From assembly GCA_050084515.1 (NCBI GenBank), contig CM114274.1:16430001-16494000 (forward strand): 64,000 bases of DNA. The letters run 5' to 3'. The translations under genes and the position numbers were made by a program. Shown in pieces: positions 55,811 to 64,000 of this stretch. The notes beneath the pieces are model-generated. The model was not told where the DNA came from. It was given only the letters and a program-made list of their open reading frames with translations, and did no database searches. The number at the start of each line of letters is the position of its first letter. The stretch's first letter is position 1. The DNA comes from Blasia pusilla. Its lineage: Eukaryota; Marchantiophyta; Marchantiopsida; Blasiales.

Positions 55811-57176
55811 CTAGGGGGGCGATTGGAGATATTTTGGTACTTCTCGCCTCTATGTTTAGATGCCATGAGTTAGCATGGGATTGTGCATGTTTGTGTGTCG
55901 CGCCCCTACTCTCCTTGAACGTAAATCTTTATTGTTGCGGAAGCGTACGTTCAGTAGGACACGATCTCATCGCCGATCTGCACCCAAACACGCACTCTCG
56001 TTAGTCGGGTCTAGGCCAACCAGAGTTCCAACCCACCAAGTTCTCAACTCTGCGTCTCATCAAGCTCAACCTTCCTTACTTCCTGGTTTCCAAAACATGG
56101 CAAGTCCTTCAAGACTTGGAACAAACTTCCTGATTAGTCCAGGAACCTAGAACGGCACTTGCGCGCCTAGCGATCCCAACTATTCAACGGACCTCGTGTG
56201 AGTTCTCAGCCGCTGGTTATGCGTTTGCACAGATCTTTAGTATATTTGAACCGTCTTTCCATAAGTCTTCTAACGCACCCTTGTTAGATCCAAACGCATC
56301 TCGGCGCTAAAATTTATGGCCATAAATACAGTCAGAAACTCTCAAACGCTAGTGGCGTTCCAAATCCGGATTATTCCTTTGGCAACCCACTTCCTAGACT
56401 CAACTCCTTTCAAGTCTTGTTCCGCGTTTGGTCCAAGTTTCTTAGTCGCGACATAAACATCTGAAACGTGAAGCCTCGATTGCGTCCCGTCTCTTGTCTC
56501 TCCTTCGAGACCACTCCAACGCGCAAACCATCTTAGCGTGAGCCCGCTAATGTTCCGATGTTCCACTTTGGCACTCGTTTGGTCATGAGGGTCGCAACAT
56601 TGTGTGTGTGTTCGGTGACAACGATGTATATTTTGTAGCGATGTGTATGCGCACGAAAACTGTCACGTCTTTTAGGATAGATCGATGAGATCTAGTAGAG
56701 CGCCTTCGTGAGTAGTGGAGGACATGCCCAGTAGGTCGAGGATTACCTGTTGAGGCCCCAGGAAACCTGAGAGAGCAGGTTTCCCCTTCGTTTCGGCTTA
56801 TTTGGAGCCATATTGAGGAACTTACTATTTTAGGTAAATAACATTTTGAGTATATGATCAACTTTATATTTTTGGTAAGTGGCCCTTGACCTCCTACATC
56901 AGGTCAAGAGCCAAGTAGGTGACTTGGGAGAATAGGTTACCATGGAGAGAGCTTGGGAGAGGGGAGGGGTATACCTCAAGGAGAGAGAGCTTGAGAGCTC
57001 ATTCTCTCTTTGTTGAACCTCTTGGCATGAGGCGGCAGAGCTATGGTCCCTTGCCTTGTGAGTGTAACCCGAGCCTCTCATTAGGAGAGTGGGTTTGGTT
57101 TGACATGAGAGAAAGTGGACACCTTTGAGAGCTATGGTGTGAGATGGTGTAGAGAGAGATTGGATCTTACTTTACA
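55811..57176 (+). repeat. Element E polypurine tract, X1 and Y2 (shared with F)
   Basis: Polypurine tract CTAGGGGGGCGA (55811-55822), X1 from TTGGAGATATT (55823), interrupted by a solo LTR at 55896-56599 and continuing to 56658. The X/Y boundary reads GAAAACTGTC (GACAGCTGTC elsewhere). Y2 is 56661-57176, ending CTTACTTTACA, and serves as the 5' LTR of F. Confidence 0.82.
55896..56599. mobile_element. Solo LTR inserted in X1 of element E
   Basis: 704 bp, begins TGTCGCGCCCC and ends GTCGCAACA, flanked by the 5-bp duplication TTGTG (55891-55895 and 56600-56604). Removing it restores X1. Unrelated to the other LTRs here; no coding region. Orientation not determined. Confidence 0.75.
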
Positions 57177-57336
57177 AAGAGAGAATGAGAGAATGAGAGA
57201 GCTTCATGGGGGAGCTCGCTGGTCACTTGTTGTTTTTGCAGGTTGGGGACCGTGTTCCCCGTTCAACGGCTCATGGGAGTGCTCACCGGGGCAAGGGCTG
57301 CTTTCATTATTCTTTGCATTTGCCGATTTTTCGTGT

Positions 57337-57830
57337 GCTGCACCAAGAGGTTATCAGTGTGACTATTGTCGAGGTATGGTCATACACGCGCCAGGTGTTT
57401 CGCTTACATCCGGAAGTTATGTCCGGACCGAGGCCGAGAGGGCACCAGAGCGAGTAGCCGGTCCGGTGGGCCTAGAGATCGTGCTCCGTGGTCCCGTTGG
57501 GGGACGAGGAGTCGGAGTTGCCCGACAGGGTGGTGGAGTCGCCCGTGGAGGAGGTAGAGTACCACCACCTAGACGGCCGAGGGAGATGCCGGACGTGAGG
57601 TGGCAACTCTGGCAGGAGCAGATTGCCGCTATGGCATTGAGGTTACCCGATGCCGGATCCGTGGCATCGACATCATATGGAGCGGCCAGAGATCCGAGGA
57701 TCCCGGATGGATGTCTTGGGTTGCCCAGATGGAGGCCGCCATTGTGACGCGCGTGGAGCAGCCGCAGAGTTGGATCCAAGTGAGGGGAAGCCATAAGATG
57801 ACTAGGCTTCCTCGGTCTTTCACGTTGAAA
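57337..57830 (+). pseudogene. Element F gag C-terminal remnant
   Basis: Starts in the second zinc knuckle (RGYQCDYCRG, then frameshift where QRYGHTRARC is expected). It continues with the Arg/Gly-rich tail (GGRGVGVARQGGGVARGGGR) and IAAMALRLPDAGSVASTSYG, shared with C1 and E. The first two-thirds of gag are deleted. Confidence 0.65.
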
Positions 57831-57989
57831 GCGATGAGGACCCCATCGATGGGTCCTCATCAAAGTTCCTGGAGAGTTGGTAATGTTGTTGATGTGCAGG
57901 CACGGAGGGCGATGGGAGAAGCGAAAAGTCGGCGACTCCTATTGTTGATGCTCGGGAGGGGCATGTGTCGAGCACGTTGTTGGGGCGGC

Positions 57990-58620
57990 CACCGTTGTGT
58001 ACCGCACTCCTTTATTTTTTGCTTCCGATGTTGTGACGTTGGGGGGTACGCCCGCCGAGGCTTTTCGGCTGGCTGCTTCACTATGTGAGCGCGGAGTTGG
58101 AGTTCCTGCATCACGTTCAGAGGTGATTGCAGAGGAGGTGATGGACCTACCCTTAGAGCGGATGCTCGGGCCGTCCACGTCAGATTCATGGCAGGCTGCG
58201 GCTGCTAGGATGGCGGAGATGCCCGCTAGACCCGCGATACAGCGTGCCATGTCTTCTCCTGGTGTTGTGTTGTTGGATAATCGAGGAGAGGTCTTCCAGT
58301 TGGTGAGTCCTGGAGGTAGAGCTTTTAGTCGCCTGCGTCTTGTTGATTGAGGAGCAACCCTTGATGTTGGGGAAAGTGTCATTTAGAGGATTGGGCTTGA
58401 CGAGAGCCGATGTGGAGTGTTGTCCATTTCGGATACAGACATGCTTGGGTGGAGCGAGTACCACACAGTATATCACCCGAAAGGAGGTCGTGGTGAGGAT
58501 TCGCCCAGGACATCCTACAGATGAGTCCGTGGTGCGCGCCAAGGCGATAGTGACTGATGTTGAGTCCTACGACGTCTTGGTTGGTGGAGCAGTGTTATAC
58601 CCAATGGGGTTTTCCTAGAT
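57990..58620 (+). pseudogene. Element F protease region
   Basis: 57997-58350 is an open linker before the protease (VTLGGTPAEAFRLAASLCER and VVLLDNRGEVFQLVSPGGRA). The active-site Asp-Ser-Gly is lost to a small deletion: TTGTTGATTGAGGAGCAACC reads LLIEEQ. Downstream 58340-58618 keeps TTQYITRKEVVVRIRPGHPT and SYDVLVGGAVLYPMGF. Confidence 0.65.
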
Positions 58621-59034
58621 TCGGGAGGAGTCAGTCCCCTCTCTGACCAGGATGGCGTCGGTGATGGGCGCCTTAGCTCATTACCCGTTTGATTCACTGG
58701 TACAATGATCGAGTTAACGGCCATGAGAGATGGCGACCTTAGCAAAGATTTGGTGCCATCACTTGGCCTAGTGATTTGATTTAGGGACATGTCCATGCAG
58801 AGGATACTCCCGTTCCTTACATTTCTATGGAGAGGAGTATTATGGTAGCTGCATCATTCCGTGGAGGAGAGGTGCACGCTGTGGAGCTCGGACCGAGGAG
58901 CTTCAACGATTGGCGAGATGAGCACGTGCGGTCGCGTGGAGCGAGGCGTTTGCACAGAGCGTGACGGGTCCGAGGAACCCGAGGTAGCAGGAGTGCTACG
59001 ATGACACCTTGGATACCACACCCATTGTGTGGTG

Positions 59035-59990
59035 TACCTGGAGGAGGGTATTCGAGTGTTAGATCTCTTTGGAGGATTAGCACCGGGTTCGCTTGCTTTG
59101 CAGGAGTGCGAACAAAGTCAGAAGACTGTATGTGGAGAGTGATGATGTTGCGGAGGCGTCTCACTACGACATGTGGCGCATTACGCCTACGTTTTCCCGA
59201 ATTATTGTGTCAAGGCCCGCGTCTGAGGGTACCAGAGTTCCCTACCGAGGGATATTTTGTTGTTGGCGCAGGACTTAGAGCGGTAGGGACCATTGATTTG
59301 GTTTGGTGGCCATGTCAAGGCCAATCAAGTGTTGGACGGCGCCGGGTTGGGTGACACTCGGTCCAGGTTGTTTTGGGAGATGTTGAGGGTCTTACTGGCG
59401 ATTGTGAGAGCACCGTCTCGTTCTCGGCCTACATTCGGAGAATGTGCGATCTTAGAGACTCAAGTCACGGGTCGTGACGAGTGCTCATCAGTGCGTGCCT
59501 GGATCGCCCAGTGTTCTTGGATGCGGCGAGTGTAGGTTCTAGAGCCCATCGCCGCGTCTATGGTGGACCAACTTGGTGCCCCATGCAGATTTATGGAGGG
59601 CGAGGCAGAGTGGACCGCCCCTCCCCTTTGTTAGTGGATTCCATTTCGGATCGTGTCGCCGATCACAGCGGTGAGGCACGATGATCGACCACCGCCGATC
59701 GTAGGGTCAACATTAGTAAGGCCGTGGGGCCTTGCCCACGTTTGTGAGTTTTCCGCTTCCTATGCATATAAGGAGGCCGGTCCTGGCTTGGTTTGGGATG
59801 ACCAGGTTCAGCGGTTGGTGGAGCCCAACGCCCGAGATGAGAGAGCGGCGATGGGATCTCCCACAGAGTGACGGCGGTACCATCGATTGTCGAGGCATCA
59901 CGACGCCATGTCTTGGGTCGAGCGATGGACTGAATCGCTTGACATGGATCCTCAGCTTGGGAGTGGCGAGGCGTCGTATGAGATCACGGC
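59035..59990 (+). pseudogene. Element F cytosine-5 methyltransferase, heavily broken
   Basis: Recognisable pieces across frames: IRVLDLFGG (near 59050), YVESDDVA (near 59130), DLVWWPCQGQSSVG-like catalytic loop near 59295-59330 with PCQ retained but flanking residues deleted, FWEMLRVL, DAASVGSRAHR, and VWDDQVQRLVEPNARDERAA (near 59820). No continuous domain. Confidence 0.75.
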
Positions 59991-60249
59991 CAGATCACGG
60001 TTGCGCAGGGAGCCCCATGCCTACCAAGGAGTGGAGGCAAGGGGGGCGAGACCGAGGAGATCTCACGCACCATGGGAGATCGGGAGAGACACCTTGGACT
60101 TCTTGGGATGTTTTGCGGTATGCAAGGAGATGATAGCCACGAGATCGGCGTGGTTTGAGCACTACACATGGAGGAGATCGAGTTTTTTGCAGGAGAGCGG
60201 CCGAGTGTTGTTGTTCGAGACGGGGTTGCACCATAGCAACCACCGATAC

Positions 60250-61700
60250 CGCGCCAGAGAGTCCTACCGTAGTCACGATGGAGACTTGGGAGCGAGATAT
60301 GGGCCCTAAGTTGACAGAGGAGAGCGGCGCCGAATACATCGTTCCTCGGAGTTATAGGAGATGCTTTGCGTTTAGCATGGAGGATTTGGGACGCTGAAGG
60401 GACCGGGATCCGCATTGAGTTGTCGAGTGATATGCCGATCTTCCGGCACCCTACTTGCAGTGCAAAGATGATATGGAGAGGGCGATGATTCGTAGTAGGA
60501 GCCAGGACTTGGCCTGAGCAGGACTAGTGGAGATGTCGCATGGGGAGTATGCATTTGCCACTGTCATGCCCGCCAAGAAGGATGTGCATGGCAACTGGAT
60601 GGATAGGCGGATGTGTGGGGATTACCGACCTATCAATCGGCATACGAAGTCCGATAGGTATGCCATGCCCACCCTGAGGAGATCTTTGATGCGATTGGTC
60701 ATGCAAAGGTCTTGATTCATTGATTTATTTGCGAGCGAGATACCATCAACCGCCATCGATTGGAGGACGAAAGTAAGCGACATTTTGGGGCATCGATCCT
60801 CACGGGAAGGATTGTTTGTACCAGTGGCGGTTCTTACCATTTGGGTTAAAGAACGCCCCGGCTGAGTTTCAGAGGGTCATGGATGGGATCTTGGCTCGTC
60901 TGGATTTTGCTAGGTGTTATATTGATGACATCGTAGTCTTTAGCGCCATGGTTGAGGAGCATGAGCAACATCTAGAGGAGGTGTTTCGACAATTGCAATT
61001 ATATGGGTTGAAGCTACATCCAGGCAAGTGCAAGTTCTTCTACGACCAGATTGAGTACTTGGGTCATACGATATACCCAAGGGGCCTTGGTGTTCAGCAG
61101 ACGAAGGTAGAGGCTATCTCACGCATTCCACGCCCTACAGATGTGAGGCGTGTTCGTGCATTCATGGTATTGGCGAACTTCTATCGGCGATCGTCAAGGG
61201 ATTGATGGTTGAAGCTGACCTTGCTGACCAAGGTGGATCACGAGTGGCATGGGGATGAGCAGAGCAAGCATTTCGATTGCTCAAGGATAGGTTGACGTCC
61301 GCACCCATCTTGAGGAGACCGATCACGCGGCGTCCTTTAGGGTTGTACACAGATTGGAGCATGTTGAGGCTTGGAGCGGTGCTCACCCAGCATGATGATG
61401 AGGGTAGAGAGTTCGTGGTGGCTTACGTTAGCGCTCGAACAACGCTATGAGAGGCGGCTTCGTATGAGGGTGAGTGCTTGGCGGTGTCATCGCGCATTTC
61501 AGGTGTTACTTATTCGGCAACCCTTTACCATCATCATCGATCATCAACCACGAAGTGGTTGATGGAGTCCGCAAGCTTTCTGAGGAAGCTTGCGAGATGG
61601 GCTCTGTTGTTGCAGGAGTATGATTTTCAGGTGGTACATAGACCTGGGACGCTCAACCAGGATGCAGATGGGTTGAGTCGTAACCCATGCCCGAGTCAGC
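60250..61700 (+). pseudogene. Element F reverse transcriptase and RNase H
   Basis: CFAFSMEDLG (near 60370), 60527-60715 with HGEYAFATVMPAKKDVHGNW and CGDYRPINRHTKSDRYAM, and the frame 60816-61205 with YQWRFLPFGLKNAPAEFQRV, the intact YIDD (60918-60929) and FFYDQIEYLGHTIYPRGLGV. RNase H pieces (61371-61777) include RKLARWALLLQEYDFQVVHR and LNQDADGLSRNPC. Frameshifts near 60470, 60720 and 61195. Confidence 0.8.
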
Positions 61701-63300
61701 GAGATGCGACTGGAGCTCGATGGCATGGAGAGAGTGATGAGGAGTCGTGCCAGGATGGCACGCGTCAGCCTATTTAGGCATGTTGGCTATGGAGAGCCAG
61801 AGTGTGGAGACTTCGATGGCGCAGGTCAGTGGAGAGTCCTGGATCCCGAGGCGGTGAGGACACGACAAGTGGCCGAGATATTCATGATGATGGAGTAGTC
61901 TTAGAGTACCTTCGTTGGTAGCCTTATGAGCACCATGGATGCTAGAGAGCGGATCGGATCCATGGGCCAAACGGTTCCGTTGGGAGGGGACACATGTTTT
62001 GAGGGTTTGGGAGGATGGCAGAGTACGCGTAGTACCGCATCCTTCGCAGAGAGCACGACTAGTGCAACATGCCCACGAGGAGTTGGGTCACTTTGGGGTG
62101 AAGTAGACGTATAGCTTGCTCCATTCAGTATTGGTGGCGAGGCATGACCGGCGTTCAACGCTTTGTGGCGGTGCATGGTGTGTGATCGGGTCCGAGCATC
62201 GTTCAATGCCCGACTCAGCTGATTGCATCCATTACCGATCATGGGCTTAGGTATAGATGGAGTTTGGATTTTGCGGGACCTTTGCCCTTGACAGAGCGCC
62301 ACGCATCGTTATGTGTTGGTGATGGTCGAGCACTTCTCAAGTGGATCGAGTTGGTTGCATTGCTTGACAAAGCGAGTGAGGGAGTAGCTTATGCCTTCCT
62401 TGAATCGCCGAGTCATTATGGCACACCGGCCGAGGTGTTGATGCAGACCAGGTATCGAAGTTTCATGGGGTGAGTTCCAGGCCTTGTGTGATCAAAGGCT
62501 GATCGACCACCGCGACGACTTCGCGAGATCATCCCGAGGCGGATGGATTAGCGGAGAGAGTTGTGCATACGGTGAAGAGGGGTTTATGCAAGTATGGCTT
62601 GCACGGAGGTCACCTAGAGATTGGGACCTCCGGTTGCCATGGTTGGCGATGGGATACAGACTCAAGGCAAGTATCCTTAGCGTCTTTTTCACCGTATTTT
62701 GCTACTTTATGGCCGAGAGCCAGATTTACTTGCGGCCATTCGTTGAGATGTCTGGTGAGGTCTCGAACCTGATGACCCGATGTATGGGTGCGAGCATGTT
62801 CTCGAGGGCTGAGTTATTTCCGAGAGTGATGCCCATGGCGTTCGAGAACTTGGCGATTGCACAAAGATCGGATACGCGTTGAGGTATGCAACTATTCGAG
62901 GTGGTGGTTATCGACCAACTATCCGTGAGGTTTCATCGGGAGATTATGTCTACTTGTAGCAGACGCCAGACGACGTTGGATGTGATCGCAGGCGCACTAT
63001 CCCGAGAGTGCGTGACATTTTGCCATGGGGTGTTCTCTTGCTGGAGGGACGCGATGGTATGGTATGGAAGGACCATGTGCGAATTGTGCGCCATGTCACC
63101 TTCCTAACATTGATGGTACGAGATCCGAGCTTAGCAAAGAGTTCCTGCAGCTTGCGTTGTATGTTGTGTGGTTTCGCCGCAGAAAACCCACGATGCTAGT
63201 CTGTGATGGGTGTTGAGAGGATGGCATATGGCATGTTTGACGCCACCTCTCACTAGGGTTCCTCGGGGGCGATGGATGTGTCGGATGTACATAGAGAAGG
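61701..63300 (+). pseudogene. Element F integrase and PHD finger, frameshifted
   Basis: Zinc-domain pieces near 62050-62190 (HEELGHFGVK then TAG), core pieces WIELVALLDKASEGVAYAFL (near 62360) and HPEADGLAERVV equivalent near 62540, tail LFPRVMPMAFENLAIAQ (near 62820) and MVWKDHVR (near 63060). The PHD starts LRCMLCGF, but CDGC is followed by a frame change (63140-63290). Confidence 0.75.
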
Positions 63301-64000
63301 TAGTTCTACATTCCCGACTTGTGTCCGTGACATGGATGACAAGGAGGCGACTAACGATGGGGCCACATGAGCACCCGGCCTTCTTGCTCTTAGCGTCCGA
63401 GAGATGTATGTCATGGTAGGTAGGGATAGATGGCTATCTGGAGTTAGAGGGACCTAACCACCAGCAAGGGGGGCGATTGGAGATATTTTGGTACTTCTTG
63501 TCTCGTTGTTTGGATGCCATGAGTTAGCATGGGATCATGTGTATTTCTGTGTGTGTTGGGTGATAGCGATGTATGTTGTGTAGCGATGTGTATGCGCACG
63601 ACAGCTGTCACGTCTTTTAGGATAGATCGATGGGATCTAATAGAGCGCCTTCATGAGTAGTGGAGGACATGCCCATTAGGTCGAGGGTGACCTGCTGAGG
63701 CCCTTGGAAACCTAAGATAGCACGTTTTCCCTTCGTTTCCGCTCATTTGGAGCCATATTGAGGAACTTACTATTTTAGGTAAGTATCATTTTGAGTATAT
63801 GATCGACTTACTATTTTTGGTAAGTAGCCCTTGACCTCCTACATCAGGTCAAGAGCCAAGGAGGTGATTTGGGAGAATAGGTTACCATGGAGAGAGCTTG
63901 GGAGAGGGGAGGGGTATACCTCAAGGAGAGAGAGCTTGAGAGCTCATTCTCTCTTTGTTGAACCTCTTGGCATGAGGCGGCGGAGCTATGGTCCCTTGCC
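63301..64000 (+). repeat. Element F 3' region: polypurine tract, X and start of Y
   Basis: 63301-63465 is non-coding. Polypurine tract AAGGGGGGCGA (63466-63476), X 63477-63603 ending CACGACA, spacer GC, then Y from TGTCACGTC (63606) to the window edge. The boundary palindrome GACAGCTGTC is perfect (63600-63609). Confidence 0.82.

Larger units (their letters stand above)
47005..57176 (+). mobile_element. Element E: gypsy retrotransposon with methyltransferase and intact PHD finger
   Basis: Starts TGTCACGTC at 47005 within D's methyltransferase (left flank AGCG). Order: Y1 with a large internal deletion, leader, gag, protease, methyltransferase, RT, RNase H, integrase-PHD, polypurine tract, X1 (containing another solo LTR), Y2. 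Instead of X2 and flanking DNA, Y2 runs straight into the leader of element F, so E and F are a head-to-tail pair sharing one LTR. Confidence 0.85.
56661..64000 (+). mobile_element. Element F: tandem gypsy copy, indel-riddled, running off the window
   Basis: Uses Y at 56661-57176 as its 5' LTR, followed by a leader with a deletion that removes the first part of gag (junction near 57337). Protease, methyltransferase, RT, RNase H, integrase and PHD remnant follow, then polypurine tract, X and the start of the next Y. Compared with E and C1 it carries very many 1-10 bp deletions, many at runs of G or C. This could be decay or consensus sequencing error. Confidence 0.82.

Overview
The window is a densely nested block of transposable elements from a eukaryotic genome. 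I see no rRNA, tRNA or conventional single-copy host gene. Large Ty3/gypsy elements, spliced-looking genes with TATA boxes and relics inserted into relics suggest a green-lineage genome. A charophyte (Chara-like) streptophyte alga is my best guess, because gypsy elements carrying cytosine methyltransferases are known from that group; this is inference.

Layout. 1-1536: relics of older copies. 1537-10980: element A (minus strand, TSD GGTT). 10981-12763: AT-rich relic sequence. 12764-22089: element C1 (minus, TSD TATC), its methyltransferase domain split by a 1.3 kb solo LTR. 22094-22535: relic LTR and a (CT)n tract. 22306-47004: an older minus-strand element D, cut apart by element B (plus, 23121-44160). 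B's own 3' LTR is split by an 11.3 kb Mutator-like (MULE) DNA element (32422-43677) with a perfect 9-bp TSD. 47005 to the end: two plus-strand copies, E and F, in tandem and sharing one LTR.

All the gypsy copies belong to one lineage with the order gag (two zinc knuckles) - aspartic protease - DNMT3-like cytosine-5 methyltransferase - reverse transcriptase - RNase H - integrase - PHD finger. The lineage thus encodes a potential chromatin writer (the methyltransferase, between protease and RT) and a potential reader (the PHD finger, at the integrase C-terminus). E has the best PHD finger; C1 has the best catalytic methyltransferase motif; A has the longest intact integrase. Every copy is broken somewhere.

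The ends are unusual. Inserted copies are not LTR-internal-LTR but Y-internal-X-Y-X, where X-Y would be the conventional LTR lying next to the polypurine tract. Two copies with both ends visible have matching 4-bp target duplications at the start of Y and the end of X. The X/Y boundary is the palindrome GACAGCTGTC, and the extra Y/X junction differs in each copy. This resembles split direct repeats, or integration of an end-joined (2-LTR) circle opened at an internal att-like site, but in an element with a DDE integrase.

The MULE carries a frameshifted transposase with a SWIM zinc finger (minus strand), a divergent plus-strand gene whose C-terminal half looks like a decayed beta-class (N6A/N4C) DNA methyltransferase, and about 27 copies of a 26-bp palindrome (GCAACCCGTCGG/CCGACGGGTTGC). 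Eleven of these form an array with a ~66-bp period that looks like a CRISPR array.
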